Origin: Amycolatopsis nivea | GTDB taxonomy: Bacteria > Actinomycetota > Actinomycetes > Mycobacteriales > Pseudonocardiaceae | NCBI RefSeq assembly: GCF_004522235.1 | Contig: NZ_SDLT01000029.1 | Span: 80,365 to 127,768, forward strand | Length of the DNA stretch: 47,404 nt | Direction: 5' to 3' | Translations under genes and position numbers: made by a program | In this document: positions 16,168 through 23,375 of the stretch, piece after piece | Numbering within the stretch: position 1 is the first letter of the stretch | Layout: every line of letters starts with the position of its first letter | The notes under the pieces: model-generated | What the model was told of the DNA's origin: nothing | What the model saw: the letters and a program-made list of their open reading frames with translations, nothing else | The model's database searches: none

Positions 16168-16763
16168 GGCAGGACCTTCTCGATCTCCGGGGCGAGCAGT
16201 TCGGCGGCCCGCGCCGCGGTGATGATGTCGGCCGGTTCGAGCGGGATGATCTCCCGGGAGGCGGTGTCCTCGTAGACGTGTTCGCCGATCAGCCTGCAGT
16301 TTTCGTCGTAGGGCCAGTGGAACGCGAGAGTGCGCTTGAGCAGGTGCATGTCCCCGGGATCGTCCCCGGCCCGCACCGAACCGAAGACGGTGTCGCCGAG
16401 CATCGCGCCGGGCACGAACTCGAAGAACTCCAGCTCGCCGGAGAATCCGCGGTCGTTGACCGCGATGTCCTGGTTGCTGACCCACATGACCAGTGCGTTC
16501 GCCTCGATCAGAGACTGGTAAAACGCCTTGACCTCGGCCATCCCGTCCAGGATCAGCGAGGTGCCGGACTCGTGGATGCGGTAGTGCGGGTGCTCCACGG
16601 TCATGGTCGGCGCCAGCAACTCCTCGTAGCGTCCCGACACCTCCAGCAGCGCGTGCAAGCGGTAGTTCTTCAGGATCGCGCGGTGGCGCGGGTTGTCGGT
16701 TTCCGCGATCTGCTTCTCCAGGCTTGCGAACATGTTCTGGAAGTCGTGCTCGTAACGGCTCAC
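16164..16763 (-). CDS. NTF2-like (SnoaL/steroid isomerase fold) protein
   Basis: 199 residues. The segment YEELLAPTMTVEHPHYRIHE, followed by VKAFYQSLIEANALVMWVSN, has the look of a SnoaL/NTF2-fold barrel with a polar pocket; such proteins act as small isomerases, dehydratases or hydrolases, or merely bind ligand. GAGGAG five bases upstream fixes the GTG at 16763. It is co-transcribed with the SDR gene and divergent from a LysR regulator, so the three probably serve one inducible oxidative pathway. The fold call is by pattern only; the reaction is not known. Confidence 0.65.
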   Translation of the reverse strand: MSRYEHDFQNMFASLEKQIAETDNPRHRAILKNYRLHALLEVSGRYEELLAPTMTVEHPHYRIHESGTSLILDGMAEVKAFYQSLIEANALVMWVSNQDIAVNDRGFSGELEFFEFVPGAMLGDTVFGSVRAGDDPGDMHLLKRTLAFHWPYDENCRLIGEHVYEDTASREIIPLEPADIITAARAAELLAPEIEKVLP

Positions 16764-16895
16764 CGTTGCTCCTCGTCGAGTCGGTTCGGGGTAGCCCCAA
16801 CCCTGGGCGCGCCGCACGGGAAGGTCCATGACAAGCCTGTCGCCTCCCGTGAACTCATCGGTTAACCTCGCAGGTCACAGTCCCGAGGAGTCGGC
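16764..16895. promoter_or_regulatory. Divergent LysR / NTF2-SDR promoter region
   Basis: Contains CACGGGA (16815-16821) repeated in inverse as TCCCGTG (16845-16851), with GACA-AGCC-TGTC (16830-16841) between them, and GGTTAACC near the LysR start. Any of these could be the LysR-type binding site. Confidence 0.4.
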
Positions 16896-17807
16896 GTGGA
16901 CCTCAACCTGCATCTCGTGCGCTACCTGGTCGCGGTCGTCGACGAGGGGCACTTCGGCCGCGCGGCGGACAAGCTCTACGTCAGCGCCCCGGCGTTGAGC
17001 CAGCAGATCCGCAAACTGGAACGCACGCTCGGCGCCGAACTGCTGGACCGTTCCGCCCACCCCGTCCGTCCCACCCCGGTCGGCCGCCGTTTCCTCGACG
17101 AGGCACGGCAAGCACTGGCCGCGGCCGACCGTGCCGTCGCCGCCGTCGAGGCCCACCGCCGGGAACTCGCCGCCACGCTGCGGGTCGGCTTCATGAGCGC
17201 CTCGGCGGGCCCGCTTGTCCGGAACATCGTCGACACGGCACGGCGCGAGGAGCCCGGACTGTCGATCCGGATGGTGGAGCTGCCGTGGTCGGAGCAGGCC
17301 ACGACGGTGCGCGACGGTGAAGTCGACGCCGCTTTGGTCCGGCCTCCCATTGCCGACGCTACGGGTCTCCGCCTCGATGTCGTGCACCATGAACCCCGGG
17401 TCGTGGCGCTGCCGGTCACCCATCGCCTCGCCTCGAGGGACGCGGTCGAACTCGCCGACCTCGACGGCGAAATCCACCTCACCGACGACGACGCCGACCC
17501 CGCCTGGGTGCGCTGGTGGGCCTGCGATCCCCGTCCCAGCGGCATTCCCGTCCGCTACGGCCCGTCGGTTCGCACCATGGACGAGATGCTCGAGGCCGTC
17601 GCCGGAGGGCAGGCCATCGTGATCACCGGCAGCTTCGTCGCCGACGGCTATCGACACCCGCACGTCGCGTTCGTCCCGATCATCGACGCCGAACCCTGCC
17701 CGATCTCCTTGTGCACCCGGGCCGCCGACACCTCGCCGCTCGTCGGAGCATTGCGCAATGCAGCACGCGCACTGCGTCCTCCGCAGACGGACTGCGTCGA
17801 CAACTGA
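16896..17807 (+). CDS. LysR family transcriptional regulator
   Basis: 303 residues. An N-terminal LysR winged helix (HLVRYLVAVVDEGHFGRAAD, SAPALSQQIRKLERTLGAEL) is followed by the periplasmic-binding-like effector domain beginning at LRVGFMSASAG (about residue 90). GAGGAG precedes the GTG at 16896. It is divergent from the NTF2-like/SDR operon across 132 bases, the usual arrangement for a regulator activating its target in response to a pathway metabolite. The effector is unknown. Confidence 0.93.
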   Translation: MDLNLHLVRYLVAVVDEGHFGRAADKLYVSAPALSQQIRKLERTLGAELLDRSAHPVRPTPVGRRFLDEARQALAAADRAVAAVEAHRRELAATLRVGFMSASAGPLVRNIVDTARREEPGLSIRMVELPWSEQATTVRDGEVDAALVRPPIADATGLRLDVVHHEPRVVALPVTHRLASRDAVELADLDGEIHLTDDDADPAWVRWWACDPRPSGIPVRYGPSVRTMDEMLEAVAGGQAIVITGSFVADGYRHPHVAFVPIIDAEPCPISLCTRAADTSPLVGALRNAARALRPPQTDCVDN

Positions 17808-17847
17808 CTGGTTGCCCGCAGCGAGAGAGCCGAGCCAGGATCGGCTG

Positions 17848-18552
17848 ATGGGCGAGAACCGGGCAGTGGGATGGGAAGGCTTCTTCAACACCCGAGACCT
17901 CGGCGGTCTCCCGACCCGATCCGGCGGCGTCACCCGATCCGCGCGGTTCTATCGGTCCGCCAGCCTCCGGTTCGTCACCGGCACCGGCTGGGCTCAGGCG
18001 CGGGAATCCGGCCTTCGCACCATCATCGACCTGCGAAACCCCGCCGAGATCAGCACCTACGCCGTCACCGTGCCAGCCGGGATGACGCGTCTCGAAGTTC
18101 CGCTGGACGACGTCGAAGACACCGAGTTCTGGCAATACATCGCCGACGAGCAACTCGACGGCACCCCGCTGTATTACCGCGTTTTCCTTGACCGCAAAGC
18201 AGAACGCTGCGCGACCGTCCTGAAAGCGCTGGCCCGGGCCGAAAGCGGCGTGCTCTTCCACTGCACTTCCGGCCGAGACCGTACCGGCCTCATCTCGCTC
18301 CTCCTGCTCGCCCTCGCCGACGTCGACCCGGAAACCATCGCCGCCGATTACGCCCTCTCCACCGAAGCCGTCCTCCCGCTGTACCGGGCGTTAGGCGTCG
18401 AAGACCAAACCGCGCTGCTCGAAGCAGCATTGGCCCGCAGGAAGACCACCATCAGGGAAGCCGTCCTGGCCACCCTCGACGGCTTCGACGTCCGTGACTA
18501 CCTCGTCCGCGCCGGCATGGCCGCGGACGAGGTAGACCGGCTCAGTCGGTGA
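17848..18552 (+). CDS. Tyrosine-protein phosphatase-like (DSP/PTP fold)
   Basis: 234 residues. The active-site loop HCTSGRDRTG (Cys139, Arg145) is the CX5R signature, with the Asp within the loop as in the PtpB/LipA type of bacterial tyrosine/lipid phosphatase. It begins NTRDLGGLPTRSGGVTRSARFYRSASL, also typical of this family (split here as start and end only: NTRDLGG to RSASL). An AGGA precedes the ATG at 17848. It follows the LysR gene by 40 bases on the same strand and overlaps the convergent MFS gene by 11 bases. Whether it acts on phosphotyrosine or phosphoinositides is not clear. Confidence 0.88.
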   Translation: MGENRAVGWEGFFNTRDLGGLPTRSGGVTRSARFYRSASLRFVTGTGWAQARESGLRTIIDLRNPAEISTYAVTVPAGMTRLEVPLDDVEDTEFWQYIADEQLDGTPLYYRVFLDRKAERCATVLKALARAESGVLFHCTSGRDRTGLISLLLLALADVDPETIAADYALSTEAVLPLYRALGVEDQTALLEAALARRKTTIREAVLATLDGFDVRDYLVRAGMAADEVDRLSR

Positions 18553-19843
18553 CCTGGTGCAGCTTCCGGGCCCGGCGGCTGCCCAGCGAATACCACCCGG
18601 CGATCCCGGTGCCGACGGTGAGTGCGGCCGCGCTGATGCCCAGCGACCAGTGCACCCCGACCGCGGAACCGAGCAGCCCCACGGTGAATCCGCTGCCCGC
18701 GCGGAGACCGTTGGCGGACACGCTGTACACGCCGATCACCCGGCCGCGTTCCTCCGGTTTCGCCAGCAACTGCACGACGGTCTGGCCGATCGACATCGAC
18801 GCCAGGTTCGCCACGCCGCCGATCACCAGCAGTGCCACCGCGATCGGATAGCTGGCGGTCATCGCGAAGAACAGGCTCGAGAGCCCGTAGATCGCCGTGC
18901 TGATCACCGCCGCGGGCACGTTCGGTTTGATCTTTCCGGTCGCTTCCAGCAGGATTCCGCCGATCACGCCGCCCGCGCCGTTGGCGAACAGCAGCACGCC
19001 GTACGCGGTTCCGGCGCTGCCCGCGCCGAGGTCCTGGGCGAAGATCGGCATCGAACTCTGCATCGAGGCTCCGACGAAGAACGCGCCGAGCCCGGCGAGG
19101 ATGATCATCCCGACCATCGTCGGGTTCCCGCTGATTTCCTTGAGGATCCGCACCGAATCCATCAGCCCGACCCGTGGCCGACGGATGATTCCGCCGTCTC
19201 GCGTGTGTCCGGTGAACTTGGTGCGGAACAGGAACACGGTCAGCGGCAGATAGAACGCGACGTTCACGAAAATGCCCGCCACCGGACCGAGTCCGAGCAG
19301 CAGCGCCGAGCCGACGACCGGGCCGAAGAGGATGCCCAGACTGCGGAAGGTGGCGTTGAGCCGGACCGCGCTCGGCAATTCGGCGGGGCCGACGAAATCG
19401 TGCAGCATCAACTGCTCGCCCGGACCCCAGATCGCGCCCGCGCAACCGTGCAAAATCAGCAGTACGCAGGCACTCCACACCTCGAGCGTGTTGGTGAGGA
19501 TCAGCACGCCCCACGCCGCGGACACCGCCATGAACAGCACCTGCGCGGCCTGGATGATCCGGCGGCAGTCGTGCCGGTCGGCCAGTCCGCCGAAGTACAC
19601 CGAGAACAGCAGGAACGGCACCCAGTGGCTGATCACCTCGAACCCGGTCAGCGCGGGCGACTGGAACTTCTCCCACAGCACCCAGTAGGTGATGACGTGC
19701 TCGATGTTGTCGGCCATCATCGCCAGGCCGGTGCCGATCAGGTACGGACGGCAATCCTTGTTGTACAGCGCCGCGAATTTGCGCGGGGCTGCGGCGACCC
19801 CGGATTCGGGTTGGTGCGTCGGCACCCCGCACGCGGAACACAT
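18542..19843 (-). CDS. MFS transporter
   Basis: 433 residues with about 12 hydrophobic segments. The motif-A-like loop GGLADRHDCRRI lies between the second and third helices, and the central ATFRSLGILFGPVVG segment resembles MFS_3/EntS-type exporters. The first 30 residues are soluble and have two cysteines (MCSACG). A TetR regulator is divergent across 73 bases that contain a clear operator, so it is probably a TetR-controlled efflux pump. The substrate is unknown. Confidence 0.9.
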   Translation of the reverse strand: MCSACGVPTHQPESGVAAAPRKFAALYNKDCRPYLIGTGLAMMADNIEHVITYWVLWEKFQSPALTGFEVISHWVPFLLFSVYFGGLADRHDCRRIIQAAQVLFMAVSAAWGVLILTNTLEVWSACVLLILHGCAGAIWGPGEQLMLHDFVGPAELPSAVRLNATFRSLGILFGPVVGSALLLGLGPVAGIFVNVAFYLPLTVFLFRTKFTGHTRDGGIIRRPRVGLMDSVRILKEISGNPTMVGMIILAGLGAFFVGASMQSSMPIFAQDLGAGSAGTAYGVLLFANGAGGVIGGILLEATGKIKPNVPAAVISTAIYGLSSLFFAMTASYPIAVALLVIGGVANLASMSIGQTVVQLLAKPEERGRVIGVYSVSANGLRAGSGFTVGLLGSAVGVHWSLGISAAALTVGTGIAGWYSLGSRRARKLHQVTD

Positions 19844-19879
19844 GACTGAGAACCCCCTAGTGAGCTGGTGCTCGTAACG

Positions 19880-19906
19880 CTAGACGAGACGTTGCGTCTT
19901 GGCTAG
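19880..19906. promoter_or_regulatory. TetR operator between MFS and TetR genes
   Basis: CTAGACGAGACG-TTG-CGTCTTGGCTAG: two 12-base arms match at 10 positions around a 3-base centre. The right end contains the TetR gene's TAGACT -10 element, so occupancy would repress both divergent genes. Confidence 0.7.
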
Positions 19907-19916
19907 ACTCCGGCAC

Positions 19917-20528
19917 GTGGGCGACGTCACTCAGCCCGGCGAGCGCCGGCATCACGGGAATCGGTACGGGCGCAGCGAGAACGCGCGCCGCGCGGTTCTG
20001 CACGCGGTCGACGATCTGCTGGTGGAGGTCGGGTTCGCCCGGCTCACGATGGAGGGCATCGCGGCACGGGCCGGGGTCGGGAAGCAGACCGTCTACCGCT
20101 GGTGGCCGTCCAAAGTGGACATTCTGCTCGAGGCGCTCGGCGACGACCTCGTCGAGGAACTCTCCCCACCCGATTCCGGTGAGCTGCGCAAGGACCTCCG
20201 CACGCACCTCGCCGCGATCGCGTCTTTCCTGACCACCGCAGACGCTGGTGCGGTGTTCCGGACACTGCTCGGCCAGGCCCAGCACGACCCGGACCTGGCG
20301 CGGCATCTGCGCGAGGTGCACCTCCGCGCCCAGCACGCGCGCGACCGGTTGCCGCTCGAACGTGCCGTCGCGCGCGGCGAGTTGTCGTCAGAGATCGACC
20401 TGGACAGCGCGGTCGAGCACCTCGTCGGGCCGATCCACTACCGCGTGCTGGTCACCGGCGCGCCGGTGCCGCCGGAGTTCACAAATGGCCTGGTCGAGCG
20501 ATTCCTCCGGGAGCATCCGCCCGGGTAG
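19917..20528 (+). CDS. TetR family transcriptional regulator
   Basis: 203 residues. The N-terminal helix-turn-helix is TMEGIAARAGVGKQTVYRWW, and the C-terminal domain is helical as in TetR_C proteins. GTG at 19917 is chosen because TAGACT ends exactly seven bases upstream, giving a leaderless start; a TTG at 19899 is in frame but falls inside the operator. It is divergent from the MFS gene, its likely target. The coding sequence carries one GTCCAnnnTGGAC copy. Confidence 0.92.
   Translation: MGDVTQPGERRHHGNRYGRSENARRAVLHAVDDLLVEVGFARLTMEGIAARAGVGKQTVYRWWPSKVDILLEALGDDLVEELSPPDSGELRKDLRTHLAAIASFLTTADAGAVFRTLLGQAQHDPDLARHLREVHLRAQHARDRLPLERAVARGELSSEIDLDSAVEHLVGPIHYRVLVTGAPVPPEFTNGLVERFLREHPPG
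20108..20120. repeat. GTCCAnnnTGGAC interrupted palindrome (spacer AAG)
   Basis: Third exact copy, within the TetR gene just after its recognition helix (Ser-Lys-Val-Asp), using the rare AAA codon. Confidence 0.7.
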
Positions 20529-20540
20529 GCTCCTGCAGAC

Positions 20541-20945
20541 ATGGGAACGGTCTTGTGGCTGGTCGGGCTGGCTGTCGCCGCCGCGGTCGTGGCCGGGATC
20601 GCCTGGGTTTTCCGGGACCGGGCCGGCGGGCTCGACCAGCGATTGCGGGCGGCTGAACAGGCCTCGCGGTGGCGATTCCTGCAGCAGCAGTGGGAATCGG
20701 AACCGATGGCGCGGCTCGCGACCGTCCAGCAGGTGCACGCGCTCACCCAGAACGGCGGCTGCCAGGTCCGGATCGTCTGGACGGACAGCTACCACGCCGA
20801 GGACGTCGAGATCGAGCACGATCAGGCCGACGCGGGCGACTACCTGCTGCTGCGGGGCGTCGGGCCGCTCGGATCGATCACCCGGGAAGAGCTGTTGGCG
20901 CACGCGGGCGCCGACGCGCCGGACTGGGCTCAGCGCGGGCGTTGA
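20541..20945 (+). CDS. Small membrane-anchored protein, unknown function
   Basis: 134 residues: one N-terminal hydrophobic helix (about residues 3-23), a short helical region, then a soluble domain with VRIVWTDSYHAEDVEIEHDQ. I do not recognise a family. The gene begins 12 bases after the TetR stop and could be co-transcribed with it. Its end is one base from the stop of the convergent D-amino-acid gene. Confidence 0.65.
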   Translation: MGTVLWLVGLAVAAAVVAGIAWVFRDRAGGLDQRLRAAEQASRWRFLQQQWESEPMARLATVQQVHALTQNGGCQVRIVWTDSYHAEDVEIEHDQADAGDYLLLRGVGPLGSITREELLAHAGADAPDWAQRGR

Positions 20946-20946
20946 T

Positions 20947-22074
20947 TCACCAGCCGCTGATCCGCTGCCAGGTGTCGACGAGGCGGCCGTTCTCCAGGAT
21001 TCGGTAGCCGCTGTGCTGTGCGGCGGTGGCGCAGGCGTGGTTCGGCAGGATGCGCAGGCGGGTGCCGATCGGCAGGTCAGGCAGCGGATGTCCCTCGCGG
21101 GCGGTGAGGATTCCGTGTTCCTGGCTCGCGCCGGTCACCACGAGACCCGGCACCAGGGCGCCGTCGAGGTCGGCGACCAGGCCGTATCCCTGGTCGACGG
21201 CTTGGTTCGCGGTGCCTCGGTCGCGCGACAACGCCATCCAGCCGCCGTCCGTGAGGATCCAGCCGTGCTCGGGGCGGTGTCCGATCACGGTGACAACTAC
21301 GGACAGCGCAAGGTCTTCGGTGCGGCATACGCCCAGTCCGGCCATCACCAAGTCGAAGAAGACGTAGTTGCCAGCGCGGACTTCGGTGACGCCGGTGAGG
21401 TCGTCGGCTGCGTGTGCGGTGGGAGTCGAGCCGACGCTGACTGTGCCTGCGTACAGGCCTTCGTCGCGAAGGCGTTGTGCTGCAGCGACAGCGACCTCAC
21501 GTTCGTGTGCGGCGGCTTCGCGTTGCGCTGCAGGGGTTGTCGCGAAGTAGGACTCGCCGGCGTGTACGAGGACACCGTCGAGACAGTCGTGCAACTGTCG
21601 TCCGATGGTGAGCAACGCGGGGTCTTCGGGAAGCACGCCGCCACGGTGACCGTCGCAGTCGACCTCGATCAGCGACGGAATCCGTACGCCGGCTTCGCGC
21701 GCCGCAGCGCTTATCGCAGAGGCTTGCGCGACGCTGTCCAGCAGCACGCGCACGGTGATTCCCCGTCGCAGCAACGTAAGCACGCGCGGGAGCTTGTGCG
21801 GATCGACGCCGACGGCGTACGTGATGTCGGTGTAGCCGCCGTCGGCGAAGGCTTCTGCCTCGGCCAGCGTCGACACCGTGATCGGGCCTGGCTTTCCACC
21901 GTGCATCAACGCGGTCGCGGGTAATGCCTTCGCCGTTTTCGTGTGGGGGCGCAGGGAAACGCCGAGTGCGCGCGTCCGCTGAGCGAGCCGTTCGGCGTTC
22001 CGCCGCGCGCGCGAAAGCTCGACGACGGCGAACGGAGTGTCCGGGTCAGCCAGGGTTTCCTCAGACGGCGGCAA
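20947..22074 (-). CDS. D-serine dehydratase / D-threonine aldolase-like PLP enzyme
   Basis: Fold-III PLP enzyme of 375 residues that should deaminate or cleave a D-hydroxy-amino acid. Evidence: the alanine-racemase N-terminal barrel with the PLP lysine in LRPHTKTAK (Lys46), EVDCDGHRGGV, HAGESY, and the C-terminal PNHACAT motif, whose His and Cys are the zinc ligands in eukaryotic-type D-serine dehydratase. TTG at 22074 overlaps the RidA stop by 14 bases and has GAGG nearby; no better start is in frame. Third-position G+C is lower than in flanking genes, which hints at transfer. RidA and a YheO-type regulator precede it in the same operon. Confidence 0.85.
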   Translation of the reverse strand: MPPSEETLADPDTPFAVVELSRARRNAERLAQRTRALGVSLRPHTKTAKALPATALMHGGKPGPITVSTLAEAEAFADGGYTDITYAVGVDPHKLPRVLTLLRRGITVRVLLDSVAQASAISAAAREAGVRIPSLIEVDCDGHRGGVLPEDPALLTIGRQLHDCLDGVLVHAGESYFATTPAAQREAAAHEREVAVAAAQRLRDEGLYAGTVSVGSTPTAHAADDLTGVTEVRAGNYVFFDLVMAGLGVCRTEDLALSVVVTVIGHRPEHGWILTDGGWMALSRDRGTANQAVDQGYGLVADLDGALVPGLVVTGASQEHGILTAREGHPLPDLPIGTRLRILPNHACATAAQHSGYRILENGRLVDTWQRISGW

Positions 22075-22456
22075 TTGCCTGCACCTCGACCTTCGCTCCA
22101 AAGTGGAGGGTGCTGGACCCGGCGACCGCGCGCGCCGGGCGGTGGTCGCCAAGCCAGGCACGGTAAATCCGGTCGAACTCCGGCCAGTCGCCCATGTCGG
22201 TCACGTAGACGGTGACCGACAACAGCCGATCGCGGCTCGTGCCCGCGGTGGCGAGGCACGCGTCGAGGTTGGCCAGAAATTGCTTGACCTGCACGGAAAA
22301 CGGCTCGTCCACCAGCCGGGTCCCGTCGCTGGTGATGGGCAGTTGCCCGGAGACGAACACCATCCCGCCGTACTGCGCGGTGTGCGAGTAATGCCCGCCG
22401 GGCGCGGACAGTTCAGGGCTGTCGCGCAGGACGATTTCGGTCATCGACGTGCTCAT
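22061..22456 (-). CDS. RidA family protein (enamine/imine deaminase)
   Basis: 131 residues. RidA proteins hydrolyse reactive enamine/imine intermediates released by PLP enzymes. The family pattern is present: GGMVFVSGQLPI, VKQFLANLDACLATAG, VTVYVTDMGDWPEF, and the substrate-binding Arg in HRPARAVAG. A glutamate-for-other exchange in the final VEVQAIAAV is normal. It overlaps the regulator gene upstream by four bases (ATGA) and the D-amino-acid enzyme gene downstream by 14. The pairing makes sense because D-serine dehydration yields 2-aminoacrylate, a known RidA substrate. Confidence 0.93.
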   Translation of the reverse strand: MSTSMTEIVLRDSPELSAPGGHYSHTAQYGGMVFVSGQLPITSDGTRLVDEPFSVQVKQFLANLDACLATAGTSRDRLLSVTVYVTDMGDWPEFDRIYRAWLGDHRPARAVAGSSTLHFGAKVEVQAIAAV

Positions 22457-23058
22457 TTCGCGTAGTTGTAGACAGTCGCCCGGGATACGCCGAGCAGGTC
22501 GGCGATGATCTGGGCGGCGTCGCGGGATTCGAAGTACCCCTCGTCGCGCAGCCGGCGGACCAGGTCGCGTTTGGCTTCGCGGGAAAGGGAACGCGGGCTG
22601 CCGCCTGCCGCGCGTTCGATCCGTTCCCGCAGTTCACGCGACGTACGGGAACGCAGGTCTTCGACGACCCCGGGCTGCGCGGCGTCAGTGGCGACCAGGC
22701 TGCTCAGCGTGTGCGTGAGCGGCGAAAGCACCGAGACGTCGAGGTTCAGGCACAGCGCGGCGATGTACTCGCCGTCGGCGTTCTTGATGCCGATCGACGT
22801 GCTCTTGACCGGCCGTCCGTCCGGGAACTGGTTCGCGTAGTTCTGCAGGACGCTCGGGTAGTCCGGGTCGCTGATCCGCCGCAACCCCAGTTCGGTGGCG
22901 GGATCGCCGACCTCGCGGCCGGACAGGTTGTTCTCGATCGCGCGGATCGCGTGGTCCGGATCCCGCAGGTCGTGCAGCACGACCTCGCACAGGCCGGGGA
23001 ACATTCGGCCGATCGCGACGGCGATCTTCTCGGTTTCCCGGATGAGGTGCTCGTCCAC
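22453..23058 (-). CDS. YheO/DauR-type transcriptional regulator (PAS_6 + HTH_22)
   Basis: 201 residues. The N-terminal YheO-like PAS domain is recognisable by GLCEVVLHDLRDPDHAIRAI and the STSIGIKNADGEYIAALCLN segment. The C-terminal helix-turn-helix is AAQIIADLLGVSRATVYNYA. The family includes DauR, which represses D-arginine catabolism, so a D-amino acid or its product is the expected ligand. It starts at GTG 23058, is first gene of the regulator-RidA-PLP enzyme operon, and has an 8-bp dyad in its promoter as candidate operator. Confidence 0.88.
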   Translation of the reverse strand: MDEHLIRETEKIAVAIGRMFPGLCEVVLHDLRDPDHAIRAIENNLSGREVGDPATELGLRRISDPDYPSVLQNYANQFPDGRPVKSTSIGIKNADGEYIAALCLNLDVSVLSPLTHTLSSLVATDAAQPGVVEDLRSRTSRELRERIERAAGGSPRSLSREAKRDLVRRLRDEGYFESRDAAQIIADLLGVSRATVYNYAK

Positions 23059-23070
23059 GCCGCCGCCTTT

Positions 23071-23100
23071 GACTCATTGTCCAACTTTAGAAAATGAGTC
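23071..23100. promoter_or_regulatory. Candidate operator of the YheO-type regulator
   Basis: Perfect 8-bp arms GACTCATT / AATGAGTC separated by 14 bases, 12 bases upstream of the regulator's GTG. The segment is A+T-rich against its surroundings, as expected for a promoter. Confidence 0.6.
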
Positions 23101-23112
23101 TAACAGGTGGGC

Positions 23113-23145
23113 AAAAAGGTGATCCCGGCTCTCGAACCGGGATCA
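23113..23145 (-). terminator. Intrinsic terminator of the accD-accE operon
   Basis: On the minus strand a 9-bp stem (TGATCCCGG / CCGGGATCA, 8-base loop) is followed after two bases by TTTTT. It lies 10 bases beyond the epsilon-subunit stop and is the most canonical rho-independent terminator in the window. Confidence 0.85.
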
Positions 23146-23155
23146 ACAGGGGACT

Positions 23156-23368
23156 TCAGCGAGGCAACGACGAGGCGCGCCAGGCCCCGTCACCAGCGGC
23201 GATCGGCGCGTGCACCGCGGTCGCCCGGTCGCCCCACCACGACGTACGGCGCCGTGGGGGAGCGGGTGCCGACGCGGCCGCGGCAGTGGCGACCACCGCG
23301 GTGAGCGCGGCGAGTTCGGCGTCGTCCGGGTTGCCGCGGACTACGCGGAGCAGGGGAGTGTCCGTCAT
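23156..23368 (-). CDS. accE: Acyl-CoA carboxylase epsilon subunit
   Basis: 70 residues. Actinobacterial epsilon subunits bind the carboxyltransferase beta subunit and stimulate the alpha-beta complex. The pattern is typical: LLRVVRGNPDDAELAALTAV at the N-terminus, an Ala-rich helix, then the conserved SWWGDRA close to the C-terminus. ATG at 23368 lies seven bases after the beta-subunit stop. Such short subunits are easily missed; the position and the RGNPDDAELAAL motif make this call firm. Confidence 0.92.
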   Translation of the reverse strand: MTDTPLLRVVRGNPDDAELAALTAVVATAAAASAPAPPRRRTSWWGDRATAVHAPIAAGDGAWRASSLPR

Positions 23369-23375
23369 CGCGGCC

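Noticed and set aside
23120..23145. Hairpin with a CTCTCGAA loop resembling a tRNA T-arm
   Set aside because: No acceptor, D or anticodon arms fit around it; the following T-run and its place after accE make it a terminator.
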